From: Cognatundibacterium aquatile
GTDB taxonomy: Bacteria; Pseudomonadota; Gammaproteobacteria; Burkholderiales; Burkholderiaceae_D
Reading direction: 5' to 3'
Assembly: GCF_014699135.1 (NCBI RefSeq)
Contig: NZ_JACOFT010000005.1
Span: 186,288-250,287, forward strand
Length of the DNA stretch: 64,000 nucleotides
In this document: positions 27,927 through 37,942 of the stretch, in pieces
How positions within the stretch are numbered: the first letter of the stretch is position 1
Layout: each line of letters starts with the position of its first letter
The notes under the pieces: model-generated
The model's input: the letters and a program-made list of their open reading frames with translations, nothing else
Database searches by the model: none
Told to the model about the DNA's origin: nothing
Translations under genes and position numbers: made by a program

Positions 27927-29522
27927 ATGAGCACCACAACTGTTGATCACGCTCACGATCATTCGCACGACCACGCGCACGACCATCCTCATGGTTTCCG
28001 CCGCTGGTTGTTTGCCACCAATCATAAAGATATCGGTAGTCTGTATTTATGGTTTGCATTCACGATGCTGTTATCAGGCGGCGTTCTCGCCCTGATTATC
28101 CGTGCTGAGTTATTTCAGCCCGGGCTGCAACTGGTGCAACCGGAATTCTTTAACCAATTGACGACCATGCATGGCCTGATCATGGTGTTCGGTGCGATCA
28201 TGCCGGCCTTCGTTGGTTTCGCCAACTGGATGATCCCGCTGCAAATCGGCGCATCCGATATGGCGTTTGCGCGGATGAATAACTTCTCATTCTGGCTGAT
28301 GCCACCCGCCGCGATTCTGCTGGTGTCGTCATTCTGGGTACCGGGTGGTGCAACCGCAGCAGGCTGGACGCTGTATGCACCGTTGTCCACACAAATGGGA
28401 CCTGGTATGGACATGGCGATTTTTGCAGTCCACATCATGGGTGCATCGTCCATCATGGGCTCGATCAACATCATCACTACGATTCTGAACATGCGCGCTC
28501 CAGGCATGACGCTGATGAAAATGCCGATGTTCTGCTGGACTTGGTTAATTACGGCTTACCTGCTGATCGCGGTGATGCCGGTATTGGCTGGTGCGATCAC
28601 CATGACCCTGACTGACCGTCATTTCGGCACGTCCTTCTTCAACGCTGCCGGTGGCGGTGATCCTGTGATGTATCAACACATTTTCTGGTTCTTCGGACAT
28701 CCAGAGGTGTACATCATGATTTTGCCAGCGTTCGGTATTATTTCCCAGATCGTGCCTGCGTTTGCGCGCAAGCCTTTGTTCGGCTATGCATCGATGGTGT
28801 ATGCAACTGCATCGATCGCGATTCTGTCGTTCATCGTCTGGGCGCATCACATGTTTACCACCGGTATGCCAGTGACGGCGCAGTTGTTCTTCATGTATGC
28901 CACCATGCTGATCTCGGTTCCTACCGGTGTGAAAGTATTTAACTGGGTGGCAACGATGTGGAAGGGCTCGATGACTTTCGAAACGCCGATGTTGTTTGCG
29001 GTTGGTTTCATTTTCGTCTTCACCATCGGTGGTTTCACTGGACTGATACTGGCGGTGACGCCGATTGATATTCAGTTGCAGGATACTTACTACGTGGTCG
29101 CGCATTTCCATTATGTGCTGGTCGCCGGTTCGCTGTTTGCCTTGTTCGCGGGTTACTACTACTGGAGCCCGAAATGGACAGGCTTCATGTATAACGAAAC
29201 TCGCGGTCAGATTCATTTCTGGCTGTCGCTGATCACATTTAACATCACTTTCTTCCCTATGCATTTCCTGGGGTTGGCCGGGATGCCACGTCGTTATGCT
29301 GATTATCCGGCGCAATTTACTGACTGGAATACGGTCGCTTCGGTCGGTGCGTTTGGTTTCGGTCTGATGCAGGTGTATTTCATACTGGCGGTCGTGATTC
29401 CTTCGATCAGAGGTGGAAAAGCTGCACCAGCAAAACCATGGGAAGGCGCAGAAGGGCTGGAGTGGACAGTACCAAGTCCGGCACCGTTCCACACCTTCGA
29501 AGAGCCTCCTGTCGTTAAATAA
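27927..29522 (+). CDS. coxA: Cytochrome c oxidase subunit I
   Basis: A 531-residue, twelve-helix heme-copper oxidase core that reduces O2 and pumps protons. Heme a ligands are His82 (TMHGLIM) and His395 (HFH); heme a3 is held by His393. CuB ligands are His258, His307 and His308, with Tyr262 placed for the His-Tyr cross-link (GHPEVY). The N-terminus carries a His/Asp-rich stretch (residues 7-25, [17 protein letters not shown]) that may bind metal and is longer than usual. GGAG site before the ATG; directly after coxB. Confidence 0.97.
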   Translation: MSTTTVDHAHDHSHDHAHDHPHGFRRWLFATNHKDIGSLYLWFAFTMLLSGGVLALIIRAELFQPGLQLVQPEFFNQLTTMHGLIMVFGAIMPAFVGFANWMIPLQIGASDMAFARMNNFSFWLMPPAAILLVSSFWVPGGATAAGWTLYAPLSTQMGPGMDMAIFAVHIMGASSIMGSINIITTILNMRAPGMTLMKMPMFCWTWLITAYLLIAVMPVLAGAITMTLTDRHFGTSFFNAAGGGDPVMYQHIFWFFGHPEVYIMILPAFGIISQIVPAFARKPLFGYASMVYATASIAILSFIVWAHHMFTTGMPVTAQLFFMYATMLISVPTGVKVFNWVATMWKGSMTFETPMLFAVGFIFVFTIGGFTGLILAVTPIDIQLQDTYYVVAHFHYVLVAGSLFALFAGYYYWSPKWTGFMYNETRGQIHFWLSLITFNITFFPMHFLGLAGMPRRYADYPAQFTDWNTVASVGAFGFGLMQVYFILAVVIPSIRGGKAAPAKPWEGAEGLEWTVPSPAPFHTFEEPPVVK

Positions 29523-29571
29523 TGAATAAAGGCAGAGGTGCCGGATAATTTTCCGCTACATCTGAATAAAA

Positions 29572-29679
29572 ATGAAAAACGACAACAAACCTAACAACTT
29601 ACGCACTGCATTAATCCTGCTTTCTGTCGCGTTGATATTTTTTATCGGCGTGTTTGTCAAACAGGGCTTATTGCGGTGA
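29572..29679 (+). CDS. Cytochrome oxidase small assembly protein
   Basis: A 35-residue single-helix membrane protein starting MKNDNKPNNLRTALILLS and ending KQGLLR. The pattern, a short polar head with NLRTALIL then a hydrophobic helix, matches the small assembly protein regularly found between coxA and ctaG in Burkholderiales. Its position here is the same: 49 bases after coxA and 13 before ctaG. The precise role in oxidase assembly is unknown. It is easily missed by gene callers because of its size. Confidence 0.8.
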   Translation: MKNDNKPNNLRTALILLSVALIFFIGVFVKQGLLR

Positions 29680-29692
29680 AGCGGAATACCTG

Positions 29693-30283
29693 ATGTCTGG
29701 ATCAGACGAAAACTCGAAGACTGAAGCCCATCAGCTGAATGCCAGAATGTTTGGCAAGCTGCTGTTGATCGCGGTCATGATGTTTGGTTTTGGCTATGCG
29801 TTGGTACCGATTTACAAACAGATTTGTGAGTTGACTGGTGTGAATATCCTGACGCCAAAAGATATTTCGTTAAAAGAAGTCAGCAATTCTCAAATCGACA
29901 AAACGCGTGAAATTACTGTTGAGTTTGATGCGAACACGCAAGGGCCATGGCGTTTCCGCCCTACGGTTTCCAGCATCAAGGTGCATCCGGGTGAAATGAC
30001 GCAAGTTGTTTATGAGGTGGTGAACAAACAGTCTTACAAGATGGATGCGCAGGCGATACCGAGCTATGCACCGCAGCAGGCAAGTAATTACTTCAAAAAG
30101 ATGGAGTGTTTTTGTTTTCAACAGCAGACGCTGAATGCGAACGAGGCACGGCAAATGCCAGTGGTGTTTTACATTGACCCTGCGTTGCCGAAAGACGTGA
30201 AAACCATCACCTTGTCATATACGTTTTTTGAAGTCGGTGGTAAGAGCAAGGTAGCAAGTTCTGGCACACAAGGAAAAACATGA
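29693..30283 (+). CDS. ctaG: Cytochrome c oxidase assembly protein CtaG (Cox11)
   Basis: A 196-residue copper chaperone that inserts CuB into subunit I. It has one N-terminal membrane helix (LLLIAVMMFGFGYALVPIYK) and a periplasmic beta domain. The copper-binding pair is Cys139 and Cys141 in ECFCFQQQ, and EITVEFDANTQGPWRFRPT is the conserved start of the soluble domain. The ATG at 29693 is preferred over upstream codons at 29654, which overlap the 35-residue gene. It overlaps the DUF2970 gene by 4 bases. Confidence 0.94.
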   Translation: MSGSDENSKTEAHQLNARMFGKLLLIAVMMFGFGYALVPIYKQICELTGVNILTPKDISLKEVSNSQIDKTREITVEFDANTQGPWRFRPTVSSIKVHPGEMTQVVYEVVNKQSYKMDAQAIPSYAPQQASNYFKKMECFCFQQQTLNANEARQMPVVFYIDPALPKDVKTITLSYTFFEVGGKSKVASSGTQGKT

Positions 30284-30495
30284 GTGATCTGAAGCAGGCG
30301 ACGCAACGTAAGGTATCGTTTCTGGCGACGATGAAAGCGGTGTTCTGGTCATTTCTGGGTATCCGTAAGAAAAATGATTACGAGCAGGACGCCGCGCATC
30401 TGAATCCGGTGCACGTGATCATTGCGGGCATCATCGGCGCCCTGATCTTCATTTTTGTGCTGGTGCTGGTCGTCAAGTCTGTCGTCGCAAAATAA
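30280..30495 (+). CDS. DUF2970 membrane protein
   Basis: A 71-residue DUF2970 protein: an amphipathic part with TMKAVFWSFLGIRKKNDYEQD, then one C-terminal membrane helix (VIIAGIIGALIFIFVLVLVV). DUF2970 proteins are restricted mainly to beta/gammaproteobacteria and lie in oxidase operons next to ctaG, as here. Function is unknown; a role in assembly is inferred from position. Its ATG overlaps the ctaG stop (ATGA). Confidence 0.88.
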   Translation: MSDLKQATQRKVSFLATMKAVFWSFLGIRKKNDYEQDAAHLNPVHVIIAGIIGALIFIFVLVLVVKSVVAK

Positions 30496-30534
30496 TAATT
30501 CGAGTAGTACATTCAAATGTATCGGGAGATGGAA

Positions 30535-31395
30535 ATGAGTACTTCAAACGCGAAAGCCCCTTATTACTTCGTGCCTGGACCGTCAAAGTGGCCGGTGTTG
30601 GCGGGAGCCTCCTTGTTGCTGACCATGATAGGCGCATCTGCCTGGGTGAATGCAGTGAGCTGGGGCTCTTATGTCAACTTTGCGGGTATTTTTCTGACAA
30701 TGGTGGTGTTGTATAACTGGTTTGGTGATGCGATTGCCGAATCGGAAAGCGGCAAATACAGCGCCCGGATTGATGTCTCTTACCGCTGGAGCATGAGCTG
30801 GTTCATTTTTTCAGAAGTCATGTTCTTTGCTGCTTTTTTTGGCGCATTGTTTTATGCCCGAAGTATTTCCATGCCATGGCTGGCCGATCTGGATCACAAA
30901 GTATTATGGCCGGATTTTTCAGCGCAGTGGGGTAATGCTGGCCCTGCCGGCACGGTTGAAGCGTTTAAAACGATGGGACCATTTCCTATCCCGACGATTA
31001 ATACCGCATTGCTGCTGACATCGGGCGTCACACTGACGATCTCGCATCATGCCTTGCGTGCCGGCCACCGTGGCACTACGGCTTTCTGGCTGGCTGCCAC
31101 CGTCTTGCTGGGCGCGGTGTTCATGGGCTTCCAGGTTTATGAATACATGCATGCCTACAGTGAACTGAATCTGAAACTGACCTCCGGCATTTATGGTTCG
31201 ACTTTCTTTATGCTGACCGGCTTCCACGGTTTCCATGTGACGATGGGAGCGATCATGTTGTCGGTGGTGCTGTACCGTGTTCTGAAGGGGCATTTCACAC
31301 CAGAACAGCATTTCGCTTTTGAAGGCGCAGCGTGGTACTGGCACTTTGTTGACGTGGTCTGGCTGGGATTGTATGTCGTTGTCTACTGGCTCTGA
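30535..31395 (+). CDS. ctaE: Cytochrome c oxidase subunit III
   Basis: A 286-residue seven-helix subunit III. APYYFVPGPSKWPVLAG at the start, SEVMFFAAFFGALFYARS in the middle, GFHGFHVTMGAIML and the C-terminal WYWHFVDVVWLGLYVVVYWL are all standard. The ATG at 30535 has GGGAG at the right distance; in-frame ATGs at 30517 and 30529 would add 6 or 2 residues. It stabilises the core oxidase. A bidirectional terminator follows at 31431, so the first cox transcript probably ends here. Confidence 0.95.
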   Translation: MSTSNAKAPYYFVPGPSKWPVLAGASLLLTMIGASAWVNAVSWGSYVNFAGIFLTMVVLYNWFGDAIAESESGKYSARIDVSYRWSMSWFIFSEVMFFAAFFGALFYARSISMPWLADLDHKVLWPDFSAQWGNAGPAGTVEAFKTMGPFPIPTINTALLLTSGVTLTISHHALRAGHRGTTAFWLAATVLLGAVFMGFQVYEYMHAYSELNLKLTSGIYGSTFFMLTGFHGFHVTMGAIMLSVVLYRVLKGHFTPEQHFAFEGAAWYWHFVDVVWLGLYVVVYWL

Positions 31396-31430
31396 TTCGC
31401 GCAGCAGACTGAGCTGATTCGTTTTCAAAT

Positions 31431-31461
31431 AAAAAAGCCGCACATGTGTTGCGGCTTTTTA
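31431..31461. terminator. Bidirectional terminator after ctaE
   Basis: Stem AAAAAGCCGCA / TGCGGCTTTTT with a short loop, A run and T run. It lies between the convergent ctaE and DUF2909 genes. Confidence 0.9.
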
Positions 31462-31484
31462 TTGTCGCTAAAGATGTCGCTGAC

Positions 31485-31685
31485 TTATCTGATGCCGGTA
31501 GGCTGAATCAGCCCGAAATGATTGGCCAGTAATATCAGGATAAACAAGCTGATGGAAAAACCGACTCGGAAAGCGAGTGCTTTGACAGTACGGTTACTGC
31601 GCCCTTTGTCCTTCATCAGATAAACTAATGCCGATCCCATGCTGAAGATGATGAGGAAAAAAGCAATGGCGACGAGAATTTTCAT
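31485..31685 (-). CDS. Twin transmembrane protein (DUF2909)
   Basis: A 66-residue protein with two membrane helices (about residues 3-23 and 40-60) joined by a basic loop MKDKGRSNRTVKALAFR. This fits DUF2909, a family of small twin-helix proteins found beside SURF1 genes in Burkholderiales oxidase loci. Function unknown. It is read opposite to its neighbours, divergent from the SURF1 gene only 50 bases away. Confidence 0.85.
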   Translation of the reverse strand: MKILVAIAFFLIIFSMGSALVYLMKDKGRSNRTVKALAFRVGFSISLFILILLANHFGLIQPTGIR

Positions 31686-31735
31686 ACTGACTCTTTGACT
31701 AAGCGTTATGCTGGGTTGGCCGATCTCTTATTGTA

Positions 31736-32473
31736 ATGCTTTTCATGCCTATTTCTTTCCGTTTCAGACTATTACCTTTCCTCGCGACCATTGCTGTCGT
31801 TGTCGTGGGGCTGAATCTGGGCATGTGGCAAAGCCGGCGTGCTGCGGAAAAAGAAGCGATCGCCGCAAAGATGGCGGAACGTATGAACAGCCCTGCCACG
31901 CAATGGCGCAGTGACACACCGGAGGAACAATTACAGCCTTTCAGTAAGGTGACGTTGCGCGGGCAGTTTCTCGAGACCTGGCCTATGTATCTGGATAATC
32001 GCCCCATGCAAGGCAGGGCAGGACTGTATGTATTGATGCCATTTAAGCTTGAGGGTAGTCGCCGCCATATTCTGGTTGCACGTGGTTGGCAAGCCCGAAA
32101 CCCGCAGGACAGAACCGTGTTGCCGCGCTTGTTCACACCTTCAGGTACGATAGAAATTCAAGGCATTGTCAAAGAACATCTTGATCGTGTCATGCAACTG
32201 GGGCAGCCTGAACCGTATAAGCCCGGTGCGATTTTGCAAAATCTGGAGATCGCCAGCCTCGCGGCGGAAACCGGGTTAGCATTTTATCCTTTGATCGTCG
32301 AGCAGACATCGCTAACCGAAGACCATCTGCAACGCGATTGGCCAGCACCTTCGCTGGGGATCGATAAACATAAAGGATATGCATTTCAGTGGTATGCCTT
32401 GTCATTGATGGCAGGGATTTTTTTTGTAGTGACAGGAATACGTCGTGGAAAAAACGCAGAATCAAAAAACTAA
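31736..32473 (+). CDS. SURF1 family oxidase assembly protein
   Basis: A 245-residue SURF1 protein that helps deliver heme a to subunit I. It has one helix at each end (FRLLPFLATIAVVVVGLNLG and WYALSLMAGIFFVVTG) and a periplasmic domain between. GMWQSRRAAEKEA, TLRGQFLETWPMYLDNRPM and LVARGWQARN are typical of the family. The start is unsure: 31736 and 31745 are both ATG with weak ribosome sites. The 3' end overlaps the next gene by 29 bases. Confidence 0.9.
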   Translation: MLFMPISFRFRLLPFLATIAVVVVGLNLGMWQSRRAAEKEAIAAKMAERMNSPATQWRSDTPEEQLQPFSKVTLRGQFLETWPMYLDNRPMQGRAGLYVLMPFKLEGSRRHILVARGWQARNPQDRTVLPRLFTPSGTIEIQGIVKEHLDRVMQLGQPEPYKPGAILQNLEIASLAAETGLAFYPLIVEQTSLTEDHLQRDWPAPSLGIDKHKGYAFQWYALSLMAGIFFVVTGIRRGKNAESKN

Positions 32474-33068
32474 AGGACGCTGGAAATTACTCATCGTGCT
32501 GGCCGTCTGTGCCGCACCGATGATAGCGTCTTATCTCGCTTATTACGTGATCAAGCCGGAAGGCCGAACCAATTACGGCACGATACTCGATCCGCGCCTG
32601 TACCCCATGCCAGAGCTACATGCGCGCTTGCTGGGTGCGAGCGATGCCAACGATACAAGCAATGCGGACAAACAGAATGGCTTGATGGCGTATCGTGGTA
32701 AATGGATCATGCTGACAATCAGCAGCGGTTCCTGCGATGCCGCATGTCAGAAAAAGCTGTATGACTTGCGCCAACTGAGGCTTGCGCAGGGCAAGGAAAT
32801 GGACAGAATCGAACGGGTCTGGGCTGTCGTTGACGAACAAGCTGTCGATACCTTATTACTGCGTGAATACGATGGCATGCATGTGCTGAAAGCTGATGCA
32901 GACGCGCTCAGAAAATGGCTGCCGACAGAAAATGGAAGCCAGATCAGCGAACACATTTATATGATCGATCCATTGGGGAATCTGATGATGCGTTTCCCGA
33001 AAAATGCCGATCCGAATAAGATCAAAAAAGATATCAGCAAGCTGTTGCGTGCATCTGCGATAGGGTGA
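32445..33068 (+). CDS. Membrane-anchored SCO-like protein of the oxidase operon
   Basis: A 207-residue protein with one N-terminal helix (LLIVLAVCAAPMIASYLAYYV) and a periplasmic thioredoxin-like domain. It shows Cys97-x3-Cys101 (SCDAAC) and a later His170 (SEHIYMIDPLGNLMMRF). These stand at the positions of the SCO copper ligands, CxxxC and the His before a strand ending in a D-x-x-G turn, as also seen in the SCO protein at 35032. A copper or thiol role in CuA assembly is therefore inferred. It starts with GTG (AGGAA upstream), overlaps SURF1 and precedes ctaA by 3 bases. Such genes are usually listed as hypothetical or oxidase-associated. Confidence 0.8.
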   Translation: MEKTQNQKTKGRWKLLIVLAVCAAPMIASYLAYYVIKPEGRTNYGTILDPRLYPMPELHARLLGASDANDTSNADKQNGLMAYRGKWIMLTISSGSCDAACQKKLYDLRQLRLAQGKEMDRIERVWAVVDEQAVDTLLLREYDGMHVLKADADALRKWLPTENGSQISEHIYMIDPLGNLMMRFPKNADPNKIKKDISKLLRASAIG

Positions 33069-33071
33069 CGC

Positions 33072-34145
33072 ATGTTTTTACAACTCGCTCTGATAGCTTT
33101 GTGTGTCGCCGTTTTGCCCTTGTCTGTTGTAATCTGGTCGCGGGACACCGACAAACACCGCAAGCTGATTGCGGTCACCGTGGCGCTGACGTTTGAACTG
33201 ATTATGTTCGGTGCTTTCACCCGACTGACAGATTCCGGTCTCGGCTGCCCTGACTGGCCCGGTTGCTATGGTCAGGCGAATCCTTTGCAATCACACGCCG
33301 ATATCCGTGCGGCAGAGGCGGCGATGCCGCATGGCCCGGTGACACTGCAAAAAGCCTGGATAGAAATGATCCATCGTTATCTGGCGATGAGTGTCGGTGT
33401 ACTGATCATCGCCCAGGTTTATCTCGCGTGGCGACGACGCCATGCCACAGGCATCTCGCCGTGGTTGGCCAGCTTTTTGTTGGCATTTGTTTGTCTGCAG
33501 GGCGCATTCGGCGCGTGGACCGTCACACTCAAACTGCAACCCGTGATCGTGACTACGCATCTGCTACTCGGGATGGGCTTGCTGGCGCTACTATCGGCGT
33601 CGCTCGAGCAGCATAGTCAGGCGCATGTCATTCAGACGGCTCAGGTATCCGGCTTGCGCTGGCCTGCGACTATTGCCTTAGTCTTACTCTTCATGCAAAT
33701 TGCTTTGGGTGGCTGGGTCAGTACCAACTACGCTGCATTGGCTTGCCACGATTATCCCTTGTGTAATGGCGCAGTGATACCGACAATGGATTTTGAACAC
33801 GGATTCAGTTTGTGGCGGCAACTGGGGCAGACTGCGAGCGGCGATTATTTACCATTTACGGCCTTGGTTGCCATTCATTGGGTACACCGCAATTTCGCCC
33901 TGCTGGTCGCGGTTGTGGTTGCCGTGGTTGCGTGGCGTGCCATGCACTTACCCGGATTTCAACGTCTGGGTCGTCAACTCATGCTGGCGATGGCAGCGCA
34001 ATTCCTGATCGGGGTTTCGACCGTCTTTTTTTCCTGGCCCTTGTTGCTGGCGGTATTACATAACGGTGGGGCGGCTACCTTAGTGCTGTTGCTGACCATG
34101 TTAAACTACCGGGTCAGGCAGACGAAACTGATTGCCACACACTGA
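33072..34145 (+). CDS. ctaA: Heme A synthase CtaA (COX15)
   Basis: A 357-residue, eight-helix membrane oxidase that converts heme O to heme [24 protein letters not shown] near residue 40 is the diagnostic loop, with [23 protein letters not shown] and [13 protein letters not shown] providing the heme-binding histidines. A second Cys-bearing loop is [12 protein letters not shown]. It is followed 5 bases later by ctaB, whose product feeds it. Confidence 0.95.
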   Translation: MFLQLALIALCVAVLPLSVVIWSRDTDKHRKLIAVTVALTFELIMFGAFTRLTDSGLGCPDWPGCYGQANPLQSHADIRAAEAAMPHGPVTLQKAWIEMIHRYLAMSVGVLIIAQVYLAWRRRHATGISPWLASFLLAFVCLQGAFGAWTVTLKLQPVIVTTHLLLGMGLLALLSASLEQHSQAHVIQTAQVSGLRWPATIALVLLFMQIALGGWVSTNYAALACHDYPLCNGAVIPTMDFEHGFSLWRQLGQTASGDYLPFTALVAIHWVHRNFALLVAVVVAVVAWRAMHLPGFQRLGRQLMLAMAAQFLIGVSTVFFSWPLLLAVLHNGGAATLVLLLTMLNYRVRQTKLIATH

Positions 34146-34150
34146 CAGAT

Positions 34151-35035
34151 ATGACGACAATAAGCCTGACCTCCAACCGTTTTGCTCAATACTGGGCGCT
34201 GACCAAACCGCGCGTGACGCAACTGGCGGTGTTTTGTGCCGTCATCGGCATGTTTCTGGCCACGCCCGATTTACCCGACTGGCGTGTCGTGGTGGCCGCA
34301 ACCATCGGCATCTGGCTGTTGGCTGGTGCCGCTTTTGCGGTGAATTGCCTGGTCGAGCGCGAGATTGATTCGCGCATGGCGCGTACCGCAAGGCGCGCCA
34401 CAGCCGCCGGTGAAATCAGTGCATCCCAGACCTTATTGTTTTCAGGCGTGATCGGTGGTGCTGGTATGTGGGTGCTCTACACGCTGGTGAATCCGCTGAC
34501 GATGTGGCTCACCTTTACCACCTTTGTCGGTTATGCCGTGGTGTACACCATTATTCTGAAGCCAGCGACGCCACAGAATATTGTGATTGGCGGTTTGTCT
34601 GGCGCGATGCCACCGGCACTCGGCTGGGCCGCGGTAGCAAACGATGTTCCTATGCAAGCGTGGTTGCTGGTGATGATAATTTTTGTCTGGACGCCGCCGC
34701 ATTTCTGGGCGCTGGCGATGTACCGGCGCGATGACTACGCGCGCTCAGGTCTGCCTATGCTGCCGATTACGCATGGCCCCGAATTTACCCGTTTTCATAT
34801 CTGGCTATATACCATCGCCTTGTTTGCGACGACGATGCTGCCGTATGCCGTGCAGATGAGCGGCCTGATTTATCTTGTCAGTGCCGTCATTCTCGGGGCG
34901 ATTTTCCTCTGGTACGCATGGCGGATTTATCGCAATTACAACGATATTCTCGCCCGCAAAACATTCGCTTATTCGATCATTTACCTATCGCTGCTGTTTG
35001 CCGCGCTGCTGGTCGATCATTACATACGACTATGA
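34151..35035 (+). CDS. ctaB: Protoheme IX farnesyltransferase CtaB
   Basis: A 294-residue UbiA-type prenyltransferase that adds farnesyl to heme B, giving heme O. It is a polytopic inner membrane protein. The start [20 protein letters not shown], the first Asp-rich motif region [18 protein letters not shown], and the loop [21 protein letters not shown] are diagnostic. Its stop overlaps the start of the SCO gene (ATGA). Confidence 0.95.
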   Translation: MTTISLTSNRFAQYWALTKPRVTQLAVFCAVIGMFLATPDLPDWRVVVAATIGIWLLAGAAFAVNCLVEREIDSRMARTARRATAAGEISASQTLLFSGVIGGAGMWVLYTLVNPLTMWLTFTTFVGYAVVYTIILKPATPQNIVIGGLSGAMPPALGWAAVANDVPMQAWLLVMIIFVWTPPHFWALAMYRRDDYARSGLPMLPITHGPEFTRFHIWLYTIALFATTMLPYAVQMSGLIYLVSAVILGAIFLWYAWRIYRNYNDILARKTFAYSIIYLSLLFAALLVDHYIRL

Positions 35036-35613
35036 ACTTACTCAAAAAATTATTCGCTTGCGCTCTGATCGCAGGGCTGGCGGCTTGCGGCAAACCCGGA
35101 GAAAAATTTAATAATACCGACCTCACCGGGCTCGATTATGCGCAGGATTTTTCCCTCACCGATCACAATGGCAAAGCCCGTACGCTGAAGGATTTTCGCG
35201 GCAAGCTGGTGGTCATGTTCTTCGGTTACACCCAATGTCCTGATGTCTGCCCGACCACGATGGTGGAAATGGCGAACGTGATGCAGAAAATGGGGCCGCA
35301 GGCAGATAAAGTGCAGGTCTTGTTCGTCACGATAGACCCTGAACGCGATACGCAGGCATTGATGGCGGCGTATGTGCCGAACTTTGACCCGCGCTTCCTC
35401 GGTTTGTATGGCGATGCCGCCGCGACGGCAAAAGTGGCAAAAGACTTCAAAGTGTATTACCAGAAAGTGGACGGAAAAACGCCGACCAGTTACACCATGG
35501 ATCACACGGCGGGCAGCTATGCCTTTGACACCGAAGGCCGCATCCGTTTATTCCTGCGCCATGGACAAGGTGCAGAACCTATCGTTCACGATTTAAAGCT
35601 GTTACTGAAGTAA
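35032..35613 (+). CDS. SCO family copper chaperone
   Basis: A 193-residue SCO1/SenC lipoprotein. The signal peptide ends LIAGLAACG, so the protein is lipid-anchored at about Cys19-20 on the periplasmic side. The copper ligands are Cys69 and Cys73 (CPDVCP) and His158 (YTMDHTAG). It supplies copper to the CuA centre of subunit II. The ATG at 35032 overlaps the ctaB stop; the frame runs on upstream but without a signal. Last gene of the oxidase block. Confidence 0.94.
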   Translation: MNLLKKLFACALIAGLAACGKPGEKFNNTDLTGLDYAQDFSLTDHNGKARTLKDFRGKLVVMFFGYTQCPDVCPTTMVEMANVMQKMGPQADKVQVLFVTIDPERDTQALMAAYVPNFDPRFLGLYGDAAATAKVAKDFKVYYQKVDGKTPTSYTMDHTAGSYAFDTEGRIRLFLRHGQGAEPIVHDLKLLLK

Positions 35614-35660
35614 TTTTTCTGAACAGCCTGGCGCGGGCATATAAAACGGCCTGCTGAGCC

Positions 35661-35757
35661 TTAAATATACTGGGGGGAGTATATTTAAATGCCCAATGTT
35701 TTCAAGGAGATCAGGTGCAAAATCACAGATACTCCCCCTTTTTATCGATTTTCAGGG
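35661..35757. repeat. Intergenic repeat element, copy B
   Basis: Related to copy A at 18308-18405. It opens with TATACT, six G, AGTATA, then GCCCAATG and TTCAAGGA as in copy A. Here the right end reads ATACTCCCCC followed by TTTTT, so the left GGGGGAGTAT (35673-35682) and right ATACTCCCCC (35729-35738) can pair across a 46-base loop and might end transcription of the SCO gene. In copy A the right block is reversed and such pairing is lost. Confidence 0.6.
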
Positions 35758-35767
35758 AATAAACAAT

Positions 35768-35798
35768 AAAAAAAGGCACTCCGCAGAGTGCCTTTTTT
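35768..35798. terminator. Bidirectional terminator between SCO gene and rpoH
   Basis: Stem AGGCACTC / GAGTGCCT with a 4-base loop (CGCA), flanked by A and T runs of six or more. It serves the convergent oxidase operon and rpoH. Confidence 0.93.
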
Positions 35799-35812
35799 CA
35801 TGTGCGGTGTGA

Positions 35813-36703
<891 letters not shown>

Positions 36704-36774
36704 TGTGTTGTTCCTCTCAATTACTGCAGTCCGAGCAAAAAAATAACTCTGAACAAACGTACTATTTCCTAATA

Positions 36775-36801
36775 TTAGCACTCTCTTGAGAAGAGTGCTA
36801 A
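36775..36801 (-). promoter_or_regulatory. CIRCE element (HrcA operator) of rpoH
   Basis: Exact match to the CIRCE consensus: TTAGCACTC, nine bases, GAGTGCTAA. It lies in the leader or promoter region of rpoH, 72 bases before the ATG. CIRCE is bound by the repressor HrcA and normally controls groESL or dnaK-type operons, so rpoH here should be derepressed on heat shock through HrcA. Confidence 0.93.
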
Positions 36802-36992
36802 TTCTCGTGAAAATGATGATTTCATCAAGATGAGGTCAGAGGTAAAAGCGGGTATTCCAGACTCTCGCCGAGTATTGTTGCCAGTGGTCGCCACTGGTAA
36901 CTCTGCAGAAATTTCTGGAATCGGCTTTCTTACTCTGCTTTAAACAGGCGGTTAGAGCAGCGATTTTTGGGAAAGTTGCAAATCATTATGTA

Positions 36993-37907
36993 TCAGTTTG
37001 TTCGCGCCAGTTGACGGCGGACGGACAGATAAGCCCCAGCCAGACCCAGTAACATGCTGACACCCAGCAACATCAGGCTGGGTAATATGCCCAGCGGTAC
37101 CAGCCGGAATTCGGAGGCATAAAGTTTGGCAAATTCCGCAATGGCCTGATTCAGTGGCTGCAGAGAGGCAGCAATGGCGGCCAGTGCCAGGCTTCCTGCC
37201 AGCAAACCCAGCAGCGCGCCGGTGTAATAGTAGGGGCGATGAATAAAGCTGTTGGTCGCACCTAACAAACGGGTAACGGAAATTTCAGCCTGATGCGAAA
37301 TCACTTGCAGACGGGTCGCATTAAACACGACCACAATCACGACTACGCCCAGTGTCGTTGCCAGAAACAGCAAACCTATCTGCAATATCTGCACAAGTGC
37401 CGCCAGCCGTTTAACCCATGCTGAGTCAACCTGAACCACCTCAACATCGGGCAAGGCCTGCAGTTGTTCGACCAGTTTATCGAGTTTTGCTGCATCATTA
37501 TTCGACAGCGAAAGCACGTAAGCATCCGGCAGGGGATTGCCGCCCAGTGTTGATAGCACTTCTGCGAGGCTGGACGCATCCTGCATCGCCGCCAGTGCTT
37601 TTTCTTTTGGTGTAAAGCTCAGTTTGCCGCTGATGTTGCTGTCTTTCAGCAGACGCTTGATTGGTACTGACAAAGCGGTCGCATTTTCACGCGCGGTGTC
37701 GGTCGTCATAAATATACTGATTTCCGGTTCTATCGATAACTGTGAAGAGATAGGACGGATATTTTCAATCAGCGTGAGTCCGGCAATCGGCAGCGCCAGC
37801 GCGATGGCGACCACCAGCACATTGAAGATAAAATTTCCGGTACCGGCGCGCAAGTGGGTGAATGCGCTTTTCAGTGCAAACAGATGTTCACGAAACCAGA
37901 TGGTCAT
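36993..37907 (-). CDS. ftsX: Cell division protein FtsX
   Basis: A 304-residue, four-helix inner membrane protein, partner of FtsE. It regulates septal peptidoglycan hydrolases and divisome assembly. After the start MTIWFREHLFALKSAFTHLR come one helix, a periplasmic domain (LSIEPEISIFMTTDTAREN to VEVVQVDSAWVKRL) and three more helices with VISHQAEISVTRLLGATNSF, the usual FtsX coupling motif. Start 37907 has AAGGAA upstream; the frame reaches 37967. It lies 35 bases after ftsE. Confidence 0.93.
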   Translation of the reverse strand: MTIWFREHLFALKSAFTHLRAGTGNFIFNVLVVAIALALPIAGLTLIENIRPISSQLSIEPEISIFMTTDTARENATALSVPIKRLLKDSNISGKLSFTPKEKALAAMQDASSLAEVLSTLGGNPLPDAYVLSLSNNDAAKLDKLVEQLQALPDVEVVQVDSAWVKRLAALVQILQIGLLFLATTLGVVVIVVVFNATRLQVISHQAEISVTRLLGATNSFIHRPYYYTGALLGLLAGSLALAAIAASLQPLNQAIAEFAKLYASEFRLVPLGILPSLMLLGVSMLLGLAGAYLSVRRQLARTN

Positions 37908-37942
37908 AGGGATTTCCTTGAAGGCGTAATAGCAGGCGGAAG

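Noticed and set aside
28545-29492. Long open frame antisense to coxA
   Set aside because: Mirror of codon bias in coxA; its product is rich in Arg/His with no domain.
36878-36900. Hairpin CCAGTGG-TCG-CCACTGG after ftsX as a terminator
   Set aside because: The stem is good but no T run follows on either strand, so it was not listed as a terminator.
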